Positions 24,732 to 31,561 of a stretch of 49,191 bases of DNA are shown in pieces (the first letter of the stretch is position 1; each line of letters opens with the position of its first letter). The notes under the pieces were generated by a model, which worked only from the letters and a program-made list of their open reading frames with translations, did no database searches and was not told the DNA's origin. The stretch comes from a virus: positions 1 to 49,191 of the IMG/VR virus record IMGVR_UViG_3300020140_000001; one strand, written 5' to 3'. The position numbers and the translations under genes were made by a program.

Positions 24732-25048
24732 GAGCTTACTCGATCCTCTGACATCACTTCACGCTGTAGTGACTCGCCGGTCGCAAGTATGCGGTTGAAC
24801 GTCTCAAAAGCATACCTAAACCGAAATACCCGAGCCTGCAAGTCTGTTATTGCCATAGTGTCTCCAGGGTTAGCCGTGGAGAACTCGGCCATTGCCTTCT
24901 CGGCGTCTTCACGCAGCGCCGCCATCAGCAGGAACAGCGGACGGTTCTGCCGCAACTCCTCCTCGGTCTCAATCCCGAGACGAATGAGATGGAAGCGCCG
25001 GTCGCGCCGCTGGGCTTCGGCCATGAACTCGGGGGATAGATCGCTCAC
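24728..25048 (-). CDS. Head-module helical hypothetical protein
   Basis: A 106-residue protein (MSDLSPEFMAEAQRRDRRFH), mostly alpha-helical, rich in Arg, Glu, Leu and Phe. It reads LRLGIETEEELRQNRPLFL-like in the middle and ends MSEDRVSS. No family recognised. GTG start overlaps the FkbM stop (GTGA) and its stop overlaps the scaffold start. Its placement suggests an assembly accessory. Confidence 0.5.
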   Translation of the reverse strand: MSDLSPEFMAEAQRRDRRFHLIRLGIETEEELRQNRPLFLLMAALREDAEKAMAEFSTANPGDTMAITDLQARVFRFRYAFETFNRILATGESLQREVMSEDRVSS

Positions 25049-25839
25049 GACACCACCAACTCAGCCCGGATCGGATCGGACGGATGAATGGCCAGATGGT
25101 TCACCCCAAGCGGCAGCCGCTCGGTATACCCGTGCTCCTCGAAGAATGCCTCAAGCAGTTCCGGAAGCGCCTTGATGTGCTCCACCAGCAGCACGGGATG
25201 AAAGCGCCGGATGGTCTCGGACGCGCCCTTTAGCGCCTCCATCTCCATCCCCTCGACATCGAGCTTCAGGAAGTCCAGCCGCGCCAACCGCAGCGAGTCG
25301 ATCGACAACTGGCGCACCGGCACGAGACCGTCCTCGTAGTTCACCAGTTGTCCGATGGGCTCCAGCGACGTGAAGGGCCGCAGTTCCAGGCTCCCGAAGC
25401 TGGTGGGCACGGTATAGTCCAGTAGCGGCATGTGAAGCACGCCGCACTCGTTGCTCACTGCCGCATGCATCGCGTGGGCATTGGCGCAGTTGTTGAGCGC
25501 GATGTTCCCGCACAGCGCATAGAACAGCCGCTCCTGCGCCTCGATCGCCACAAGCTGGCCCCAGCCCGTCATGGCAATGGCCCACCGCACCGAATGCGCT
25601 CCGATGTGGGCGCCGCAGTCCAACGCCCAAACGCCCTTGCCGTGGTGCTTATGCCGCAGCTTCAGCAGCGTGCAAATCACGTCAGCTTCGTTGTCGGCGT
25701 AGCTGCTATCTTCCAGGATCTCGAAGCAGACGCCATACCCAGGCTTGCCATTGACCTCGCCATAGTCCAGCCGATTCACGATCATGGAGCCGTGGTCGGT
25801 GGCAGCTAGAACGAAGGCAGCTTTGCGGTAAGTGGTCAT
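25045..25839 (-). CDS. FkbM-family methyltransferase
   Basis: A 264-residue protein with FkbM signatures: WALDCGAHIGAHSVRWA (SAM-binding motif I), LVAIEAQERLFYALCGNIAL with the acidic ribose-binding Glu, HAAVSNECG, then DFLKLDVEGMEMEALKGASE, the LDVEG-x-E element that defines the family. Members methylate hydroxyl groups, often on sugars or polyketides. The ATG at 25839 overlaps the stop of a 21-residue membrane peptide; a TTG at 25866 is possible but less likely. It stands between portal and scaffold, where modification enzymes are uncommon. With the methyltransferase-GT9 fusion at 17.3-18.9 kb it suggests virion or surface glycan decoration. Confidence 0.85.
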   Translation of the reverse strand: MTTYRKAAFVLAATDHGSMIVNRLDYGEVNGKPGYGVCFEILEDSSYADNEADVICTLLKLRHKHHGKGVWALDCGAHIGAHSVRWAIAMTGWGQLVAIEAQERLFYALCGNIALNNCANAHAMHAAVSNECGVLHMPLLDYTVPTSFGSLELRPFTSLEPIGQLVNYEDGLVPVRQLSIDSLRLARLDFLKLDVEGMEMEALKGASETIRRFHPVLLVEHIKALPELLEAFFEEHGYTERLPLGVNHLAIHPSDPIRAELVVS

Positions 25840-25901
25840 GCGTACCAGATCATCCAGACCAAGCAATATACCGCAACGCCGAATGCCAGCATTCCGATCA
25901 C
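25836..25901 (-). CDS. 21-residue hydrophobic membrane peptide
   Basis: A very short ORF starting GTG at 25901: MIGMLAFGVAVYCLVWMIWY plus a final Ala. It is almost entirely hydrophobic and long enough for one membrane pass. It is coupled on both sides: its GTG overlaps the portal stop (GTGA) and its TGA overlaps the FkbM ATG (ATGA). A GGGAGG element lies about six bases before its start. That exact fit argues for real translation. It is too short to classify; it could be a membrane-active peptide or simply a coupling leader for the methyltransferase. Confidence 0.6.
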   Translation of the reverse strand: MIGMLAFGVAVYCLVWMIWYA

Positions 25902-28093
25902 CCTATCCCTCCCGGCGCTGGCCTAGGCATCGCCATCTCGTGCTGCTGCGACGCGCGATCCGTCACAATCCGATGCGCATGGTCGGCGCCCTTGTTGTGC
26001 AGATCGACCTGCGCCTGAAGCCACTGCCGCCAGTTCGCGGAATGCTCCGCAAGCTGATCCCGCTGCAATTCCATCTCATCCGAGCGACGGTCGTTGTCGT
26101 TCCTCATCTGCTGGATTTGCTGCGCCGATTGGGTCTGAAGCTGCGCCGTCTGCAACCGCATCGGATCAGGCGCCGCTCCCTGTCCCGCGCCTCCCTTCTG
26201 CTGGAGCTTCTGGATCTGCTGCTGCAACTGCGCCACCTGCGGATCAAAGCCCTGCTTGATGAAGCGCTCGCCATCCTTGTAGCCGGCCAGTCCGAACAGC
26301 TCCTTTGCCACCTCTTCGAAGTTCGCACCCTGTGCCGCGATTGGGCCGAATATCTGCCCAAGTCCCTGCGCCACATTCATCAGGTTGGCCATCTTCAGCC
26401 GTGGATTGGTGGCGCCGGTCCCGACATTCGCACGCGTCGTCAGGGACTGGCTCAGCAGTTCGTCCGTGATGTGGTTTAGCCCGAACTTCTGGAACAACTG
26501 CGCCTGGCGCCCAGCAATCGCCAGGATGACCGGATCAGTCTCGTATGCCTGCTCCAGCTTGATCAGCAGCCGGATCAGCGGCTCAACGAACGTCGTCGCG
26601 AACACCCGCAACTCGTACTCTCCCAACCCAGAAGCCGCCCCCGTCAATAGGTGCATGCCGGTGGCCGGCGCCTCCCGAAGCTGCGATGCCTGCACCGAAG
26701 CAGCGTTGAAGGTGCCGCTCAGCTCATCCCAGTCCAGGTTGATCCGATCCTGCTCGGCGTAGGCCGACTCCCCAGGCTCAGGCGGCCGATCCCAGGTAAT
26801 GATATTATTCGCAATCGGTTCATCTTTCGCAGCAGTGACCAGGATTACCTTGGCTGGAGCAAACCGGGTGAGATCCTGGTTCTCCAGCCCATGTCCCGTC
26901 TTCACAAACTGCCGCGGATTGAGCGACAGCTTCACGTTGTCGAAGCGCAAGTTCCAATCGTCGTTGCCAGCGCGCTGGAGATCGGAGACCAGTTCCACCT
27001 TTGACGATGGGTAAGTCTTGTGCGTCTCCAGCACAACCATTCCAATCACATAGGGCCGCTCGCCATGAAGCTCGACCTCCTCCAGCGGCTTCGGATCTTC
27101 CAGCAACTCGCCGTCAGATCCCAGCGTGTGGTAATGCCAGTCGCGGCCCCGATACTTGATGATGTTCCGATGCACCCACGAGATATCGAACGCTCGCGGC
27201 TTCCAGCTATCGCTATCCTTCCCTGGCACTCGACCCTGCTCGCGTGCACGCCGCGTTACATCATCAGCCCGATCGGTTGATGACCGGAGCGCGCTCTCGG
27301 AAATCTTCTTCCACTCGCCCGTGTCCATCCGCTCAGTCACGTCCTGGATGTACATCGGGATCAGTTCGACCAGATACGGACTGTCCTTCACCGGATTGCG
27401 CCAATCCGCGCCCGGCTCAAACCGGATGTTCTCTGGCGCCAGCAGGTTGATGAACGGTTCGTCGAACAGCTTCTTCATCACGTCGCTGTCCTCGAACGAG
27501 AAGCCGCCATCCTCCCCAGGCACAAGCCGCTGCTCAGTATGCGAGAATGCCTCCTCGTACTTCCACCCCGCCCGCGCGCAACAGATGCCCATCACATCGC
27601 CGTCCTGCCGCGCGCCAATCACCGTCAGAAACCACGGGATCGTCTTGGTAAGCCGGTATTGCAGCAGCGCCTTCATCAGCTCGGCGCTGGCCACCTGGAA
27701 CTGGTCGTCCTGATCCTCTGGATCGATGCTGACCACGTCTTCGTTGGAGAAGAACGCACTGGCCGTCACGCTCTCATCGTTGCGCACCATTGCCCGCGTC
27801 TTCGGCCGAAACAGATTCGACCGATAGGCATAGTCGCGCGTCAGATACTTCGACCCCGTGGGGAACTGGTTCTGGAATGCACGGAGCGAGTCATTCCACT
27901 TGGCCCGGCGCCCCGCGTTGATCCAGTTGGTGGACGAGGAGAATATCTCCCGCGCCAACTTCTGCGCCTCTTCGGGCTCCAGGATGTCAGGGCCACTGCC
28001 TTGGCGCTCCTCGAAGTGCGAGATAGCTCCGGGCTCCCAGCCGTATGGGCCTGATTGTATGTCTGGTGGAGTGTCGCGACCGTTCAGGCTCAT
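25898..28093 (-). CDS. Portal protein
   Basis: A 731-residue protein. The first 150 residues (INAGRRAKWNDSLRAFQNQF, TRDYAYRSNLFRPKTRAMVR, NDESVTASAFFSNEDVVSI) and the wing-like part are characteristic of large podovirus portals, which form the dodecameric DNA gateway and bind terminase. Residues about 480-530 (LREAPATGMHLLTGAASGLG) match the clip/stem helices region of the family. The last 150 residues are Gln-rich coiled-coil (LQQQIQKLQQKG, MELQRDQLAEHSANWRQWLQ), like a portal barrel. ATG at 28093 overlaps the upstream stop. Long for a portal, in line with relatives of the P22 gp1 size class. Confidence 0.75.
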   Translation of the reverse strand: MSLNGRDTPPDIQSGPYGWEPGAISHFEERQGSGPDILEPEEAQKLAREIFSSSTNWINAGRRAKWNDSLRAFQNQFPTGSKYLTRDYAYRSNLFRPKTRAMVRNDESVTASAFFSNEDVVSIDPEDQDDQFQVASAELMKALLQYRLTKTIPWFLTVIGARQDGDVMGICCARAGWKYEEAFSHTEQRLVPGEDGGFSFEDSDVMKKLFDEPFINLLAPENIRFEPGADWRNPVKDSPYLVELIPMYIQDVTERMDTGEWKKISESALRSSTDRADDVTRRAREQGRVPGKDSDSWKPRAFDISWVHRNIIKYRGRDWHYHTLGSDGELLEDPKPLEEVELHGERPYVIGMVVLETHKTYPSSKVELVSDLQRAGNDDWNLRFDNVKLSLNPRQFVKTGHGLENQDLTRFAPAKVILVTAAKDEPIANNIITWDRPPEPGESAYAEQDRINLDWDELSGTFNAASVQASQLREAPATGMHLLTGAASGLGEYELRVFATTFVEPLIRLLIKLEQAYETDPVILAIAGRQAQLFQKFGLNHITDELLSQSLTTRANVGTGATNPRLKMANLMNVAQGLGQIFGPIAAQGANFEEVAKELFGLAGYKDGERFIKQGFDPQVAQLQQQIQKLQQKGGAGQGAAPDPMRLQTAQLQTQSAQQIQQMRNDNDRRSDEMELQRDQLAEHSANWRQWLQAQVDLHNKGADHAHRIVTDRASQQHEMAMPRPAPGGIG

Positions 28094-28329
28094 TGCATTG
28101 CAGCCATCGCCATATCGAGAACGAACCTCTCACGCCGTTGCGCGCATTTTATCAGATGGTCCGCCAAAGCTCGGCTTGACAAATCCCCATTGGAATCCCC
28201 ACCGACGATCCACACTCCGTCATGCATACGCGTCTGCGTCCGGGCTTTCAGACGGACCTCGGTTAGGCGGCAGCGCTGCACCTTAAGTTCGTCGTTCAGT
28301 TCCCGAATGGCCCGCAATGGCAGTTCCAT
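28090..28329 (-). CDS. Small hypothetical protein
   Basis: A 79-residue basic protein (MELPLRAIRELNDELKVQRC), with a helical N-terminus and a central beta segment (MHDGVWIVGGDSNGD) and a helical end. Start ATG shares one base with the upstream stop (TGATG), and its stop overlaps the portal start. Not recognised. Confidence 0.5.
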   Translation of the reverse strand: MELPLRAIRELNDELKVQRCRLTEVRLKARTQTRMHDGVWIVGGDSNGDLSSRALADHLIKCAQRRERFVLDMAMAAMQ

Positions 28330-28610
28330 CAGACGCCAAACCCACGAAACAAAGGCCGTGCCTCAGTAATGAATCTATCCAAAGCCTCCGGCTCCCGATT
28401 AAGATCGAAGCCGCTACGGCCATCCTTCAACGCTAGAATACCAATCGACTTGTCCCACCCGTCACTGCTGACGGCAATCTTCGCCGTGCACCCGTAATCG
28501 TTCTCCCATCCCACCCGCACGGCAGACTCGCCGAACTCTTCCACGAGACGGTCTATTGCCCAGCGATATGCGTCTGGTCCGCAAGCCGGCCTTAGGTATC
28601 CATTAACCAT
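28329..28610 (-). CDS. Small hypothetical protein
   Basis: A protein of about 93 residues starting MVNGYLRPACGPDAYRWAID, with a Trp/Asp/Gly-rich centre (VSSDGWDKSIGILALKDG) and a C-terminal Arg-rich helix. I chose ATG 28610 because AAGAGA lies a suitable distance upstream; an ATG at 28652 would overlap the previous gene by 11 bases. No family recognised. Confidence 0.45.
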   Translation of the reverse strand: MVNGYLRPACGPDAYRWAIDRLVEEFGESAVRVGWENDYGCTAKIAVSSDGWDKSIGILALKDGRSGFDLNREPEALDRFITEARPLFRGFGV

Positions 28611-28641
28611 GCAAAAGCATCTCTTATCATGGATCAAGCAA

Positions 28642-29034
28642 CTATGTGCCATCTGCCGCCTTCTTCTCCACCCACGCGCCCTCAGCAGTATCCCCAGCGA
28701 TCAGCCCGTTGTCCGCTGCCCGCTCACCGCTGCCCTTGCGAGCCCCCTCACGCGGTAGCCCGAACCGCTCCAGCAACTCGCCTCCAGCCTCCATCACCCG
28801 ATGATGGCCTCCCGGTCCCATGAGCGTGGCTGGGTGCAGCAGATAGGCCATCTGCTGGAGGTGAACCGGCTTCTTGTAGCCGAGGTCGATCACCACAGAC
28901 CCCGCAACCAAGTCGGCGCCAACACACCAGGGATGGCCGGGGTAATGCTTGGTCAGATCCTCGCCCACCGCCTGGCATAGGTCTTCCTCCTGCATCGCCA
29001 TCGGGCCGGAGAAATCGGCGCGGTAGTCTGTCAT
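28642..29034 (-). CDS. Hypothetical protein
   Basis: A 130-residue protein (MTDYRADFSGPMAMQEEDLC) with CQAVGEDLTKHYPGHPWCVG and VVIDLGYKKPVHLQQMAYLL; the C-terminal 40 residues are charged and probably disordered. The ATG at 29034 overlaps the upstream stop (ATGA), which decides the start. Unknown family, in the run of small genes between terminase and portal. Confidence 0.5.
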   Translation of the reverse strand: MTDYRADFSGPMAMQEEDLCQAVGEDLTKHYPGHPWCVGADLVAGSVVIDLGYKKPVHLQQMAYLLHPATLMGPGGHHRVMEAGGELLERFGLPREGARKGSGERAADNGLIAGDTAEGAWVEKKAADGT

Positions 29035-29165
29035 GGGCGTCCTCGTATCTCCTGGATTCGATTGCGAAGCCACCGTAATTCCAGCTCGGTCACCCCAGCG
29101 ACGTAATCGCTTCCATCACGAGTCTGGGCAATCCGCTGGGCTAGCCTCTCAAGAGCTTCGCTCAT
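29031..29165 (-). CDS. Small helical hypothetical protein
   Basis: A 44-residue protein starting MSEALERLAQRIAQTRDGSD, probably two helices with a basic C-terminus (RWLRNRIQEIRGRP). The start is set by the ATGA overlap with the gene at 29162-29401. Short head-region accessory of unknown role. Confidence 0.45.
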   Translation of the reverse strand: MSEALERLAQRIAQTRDGSDYVAGVTELELRWLRNRIQEIRGRP

Positions 29166-29401
29166 CCCTTTACCCCGAAGCTGCCGCGGTCCGTCTTCAC
29201 TGGCGTGGTGATCTGCGGCTTGTGGCCACCGTGCTTCCACCCTTCCATCGTCTTGGCGCGCTCAGCGTCCCGCTTGATGGTTGGATTGCTGGACTTCATC
29301 GCCTTCCCCAGCTTCTTCGCTGGTATCTTCTGCCCGACAGGAACGCCAATCTCGCGGTGCAGTTTGCCCGGCGTGCCGCCTGGATTGAATGGTTTGGCCA
29401 T
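29162..29401 (-). CDS. Small basic hypothetical protein
   Basis: A 79-residue, Lys/Gly/Pro-rich protein (MAKPFNPGGTPGKLHREIGV), probably largely disordered or nucleic-acid-binding. GGAGA lies upstream of the ATG at 29401; a GTG precedes it at 29404. No family recognised, although small basic proteins of this kind are frequent next to portals. Confidence 0.5.
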   Translation of the reverse strand: MAKPFNPGGTPGKLHREIGVPVGQKIPAKKLGKAMKSSNPTIKRDAERAKTMEGWKHGGHKPQITTPVKTDRGSFGVKG

Positions 29402-29412
29402 CACGCATCTCC

Positions 29413-29757
29413 TCAGAAGACGATCGCGCCGCCGCCGACCTTGACCTCGCCGCCATCCATGACTTCGGCCGCGCGCTGCTCACCAGGAGACATCGGCATC
29501 GGCAGCGGCTCGGTCTCAGCCACGCCGACCGGTACCAATCCAGCGCCAGGATCCGACGAACTGTAGCTGTGATCCACCGCTGGCTCGGGCGCTGGCAGTG
29601 TTCCAGCCGCCGCCTGCATCATGTGGCGGAATGTATTGCGCCCCAACTCCTCACCAGAGTCCTCGTCTGGCTGTCGATCCCAGTTACGTGGCCGGCTGTT
29701 CAGCGCGTGGAGCGCGTCGAATGCAGCGCGCGCGGCGGTCTCGATGTCAATGCTCAT
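29413..29757 (-). CDS. Hypothetical protein
   Basis: A 114-residue protein (MSIDIETAARAAFDALHALN), helical at the start and Pro/Glu/Gly-rich from about residue 50 to the end. It overlaps the previous gene by 11 bases. Eleven bases separate its stop from the next start, one of the few gaps in this operon. Not recognised. Confidence 0.5.
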   Translation of the reverse strand: MSIDIETAARAAFDALHALNSRPRNWDRQPDEDSGEELGRNTFRHMMQAAAGTLPAPEPAVDHSYSSSDPGAGLVPVGVAETEPLPMPMSPGEQRAAEVMDGGEVKVGGGAIVF

Positions 29758-29932
29758 GCTGGGTCTCCAGTAGCTGTGAGATGAATTGCCGCACCTCGAC
29801 TAGATCCTCGCTGAGATGCTGATACTCGATTAGCAGGTTCCCGGCGAGGGCCCTCGCTTTGTCCGCTGTCCGTTGCGCCCGAGCACATCGAACAAATGGT
29901 TCCCACCCGGCTTTACCTAGGCGAATGTTCAT
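29747..29932 (-). CDS. Small helical hypothetical protein
   Basis: A 61-residue protein starting MNIRLGKAGWEPFVRCARAQ with an amphipathic helix toward the C-terminus (LSEDLVEVRQFISQLLETQH). Its ATG directly follows the stop of the upstream gene. Family unknown. Confidence 0.45.
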   Translation of the reverse strand: MNIRLGKAGWEPFVRCARAQRTADKARALAGNLLIEYQHLSEDLVEVRQFISQLLETQHEH

Positions 29933-30235
29933 TCAGTCCGCATTCCCAATCTTGCTATAGCCCTGCCGCATCACCTTCCGATGCGCGGTCGATTTCGATA
30001 CGCCGTGCTCACCGGCTACTTCGCGGTAGGTCAGCCCCTGCCCGCGCCGCTTAGCCATGTGCTCCGCTGGCGACTTTGGTGAGGCTCCTGCGTGCTTATT
30101 GGTCGTAGCAATGGCCTCGCCTTCTGGCACTCCAGCCCGAACCATCGCGGTCGCCTGCTTGGCAGCGCTGGAAGCAGCTTCGCCGCTCAACTTGTGGTTG
30201 TGCCGCGCCGCGAAGGTTTTGCCAGTCCAAGGCAT
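29933..30235 (-). CDS. HTH-containing small protein
   Basis: A 100-residue protein starting MPWTGKTFAARHNHKLSGEA. Residues about 20-50 are an Ala-rich helix (SSAAKQATAMVRAGVPEGEA). The C-terminus has QGLTYREVAGEHGVSKSTAH then RKVMRQGYSK, a clear helix-turn-helix of the resolvase/Trp-repressor kind. TAATG overlap with the upstream gene fixes the start at 30235. It may be a late-gene regulator or part of terminase recognition of DNA; neither can be proved here. Confidence 0.55.
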   Translation of the reverse strand: MPWTGKTFAARHNHKLSGEAASSAAKQATAMVRAGVPEGEAIATTNKHAGASPKSPAEHMAKRRGQGLTYREVAGEHGVSKSTAHRKVMRQGYSKIGNAD

Positions 30236-30450
30236 TAGGAACCAGTCTCCGCCATCACCGCAGCAGCGCGCCAAACGTTCGCGCACATATGAAGCGTGGA
30301 GAACCGCTGCTGCGCCATCTGCGTTCCGCGCTCCCCGAGCCAGTGGACGTAGGGCATACCGTCATCCTTGCGGGCCTGCGCTGCCTCCGCGTCGAGTGCG
30401 CTGGCCTTTGACCAAAGGGCCGCAACCATATTGTTGGCCACCTCAGTCAC
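30235..30450 (-). CDS. Small hypothetical protein
   Basis: A 71-residue protein (MTEVANNMVAALWSKASALD), mostly helical, with Met/His/Cys near the end (RFSTLHMCANVWRAAAVM). Starts by ATGA overlap with the upstream gene and ends by TAATG with the HTH gene. Not recognised. Confidence 0.5.
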   Translation of the reverse strand: MTEVANNMVAALWSKASALDAEAAQARKDDGMPYVHWLGERGTQMAQQRFSTLHMCANVWRAAAVMAETGS

Positions 30451-30920
30451 CGTCCGGCCTGATCGACCAGATCGGCCTCAGCGCGCGCGGAAAATGACAA
30501 CGCTCTGCCGATTGCCGCATCGGTTGCTGGCGACACACGCTCGGCGCGCTCCGTGGCCGTGTTCAGATCGCGGCGCTGGGTCTTGGTCGTGCGCCCGTTC
30601 AGCAGATGGTCAAGCGTGCGATCAATGTCGATCTGGACCGGATTAACGGCGGGACAGTCATCCTCGACGCAGTTGAGTAGAGAGCGCAGGCGGCGGTCCT
30701 CGGCTTCGGCCGCGATGAGGCGACCGGCCAGTTCGGTGAAAGCAGCATTCAGTGTCCGGATTTGCTCCGCCTGGTTGGCGTTGCACTCGCGCAATTGCTG
30801 CAATTCGCTCATGCCGAGATCGTGGAATGACTGTGCCACATGCCCCAACGCAATCGGAACTGGCACTGCGTCAGCCATAACCTTAGCGTAAAGCTGTTGA
30901 TATAACCGCTGCATCGTCAT
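30447..30920 (-). CDS. Coiled-coil hypothetical protein
   Basis: A 157-residue protein starting MTMQRLYQQLYAKVMADAVP. The middle reads as a long helix or coiled coil (LQQLRECNANQAEQIRTLNA then AFTELAGRLIAAEAEDRRLR). It contains a CVEDDCPAVNPVQID segment. The ATG at 30920 overlaps the stop of the HNH gene in exactly the way the TerL stop would do if that HNH gene were absent, so this was probably the original neighbour of TerL. Function unknown. Confidence 0.5.
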   Translation of the reverse strand: MTMQRLYQQLYAKVMADAVPVPIALGHVAQSFHDLGMSELQQLRECNANQAEQIRTLNAAFTELAGRLIAAEAEDRRLRSLLNCVEDDCPAVNPVQIDIDRTLDHLLNGRTTKTQRRDLNTATERAERVSPATDAAIGRALSFSARAEADLVDQAGR

Positions 30921-30946
30921 CGGTCCCAATGCTCCACCGGTTCGAG
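30917..30946 (-). repeat. 30-bp direct repeat, downstream copy (end of HNH gene)
   Basis: This segment is 26/30 identical to 31521-31550. Both copies encode LEPVEHWDR plus stop in frame with their own gene, and all four differences are third-position or first-position silent changes (Pro, Val, His, Arg codons). The two copies bracket the HNH gene, so they look like a target duplication or a recoded tail copy, not a chance match. Confidence 0.85.
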
Positions 30947-31561
30947 CGCATGTTTATCCGCGATCACGCGGCACCATCTTACGAAGTCTTCCTGGGGAAG
31001 GTTGTTCTTCATCAGATTAGCCGCCAGGCACACGAGCTGGACATTATTAACGTCATATCCACGCGATGAGTCTACCCGATCAACAGAGACATTTGTCCAT
31101 ACTCGTCCGCGAGTCAGTGCTGTTGTCATCCGCATCCCAGATAGAGCACAGAGACCTTCTTGCCGTTTGTGAATGGCGAGCAAATCATCCACTGTCAGCG
31201 CGCCTCCACGTCTACGGCATAAGATGAGAAGACGCATAAATGTCTGTCGTGTGCCTTCTCGCCAGGAAATGTCGGCACGCAGCTTACATGTGTCGGAACA
31301 ATATCGCTCTGCTGGTTTAGCGATGAACGGTCCCTTGCATATCCCACATACTTTGGCGCTTTTCCTTTTCGCCCCACTAGAAGTGACGGTGTTGGAACAG
31401 CGCTTAGAGCAGCAATTGTTCTTTCTTTGTTTCCATGTAATGAGAGTGCCACATCGAATGCACGGTTTAGGCTGATAGGTAATCCTACCAATGCTGCGCG
31501 GTCTGCCTGGGCCACGATGCTCATCTGTCCCAGTGCTCGACTGGTTCGAGGCTTCGTACAT
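30917..31561 (-). CDS. HNH endonuclease with zinc fingers, inserted behind TerL
   Basis: A 214-residue protein. It has an N-terminal zinc-ribbon pair (CIRCGTLITWKQRKNNCCSK; CGICKGPFIAKPAERYCSDT) and a C-terminal HNH core: LCALSGMRM, WTNVSVDRVDSSRGYDVNNV then QLVCLAANLMKNNL. The ATG at 31561 lies inside the end of TerL in another frame. Its last nine residues, LEPVEHWDR, are identical to the last nine of TerL, and the underlying 30 bases match at 26 positions with only synonymous differences (see findings). This suggests a free-standing homing gene that carries its own copy of the TerL end. Confidence 0.8.
   Translation of the reverse strand: MYEASNQSSTGTDEHRGPGRPRSIGRITYQPKPCIRCGTLITWKQRKNNCCSKRCSNTVTSSGAKRKSAKVCGICKGPFIAKPAERYCSDTCKLRADISWREGTRQTFMRLLILCRRRGGALTVDDLLAIHKRQEGLCALSGMRMTTALTRGRVWTNVSVDRVDSSRGYDVNNVQLVCLAANLMKNNLPQEDFVRWCRVIADKHALEPVEHWDR
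31521..31550 (-). repeat. 30-bp direct repeat, upstream copy (end of TerL gene)
   Basis: The upstream copy forms the true 3' end of the TerL gene and also holds the start region of the HNH gene in another frame. See the partner at 30917-30946. Confidence 0.85.

Noticed and set aside
30917-31550. Phage attachment sites from the 30-base direct repeat
   Set aside because: Both copies encode the same peptide in frame with silent changes, and no integrase is nearby.
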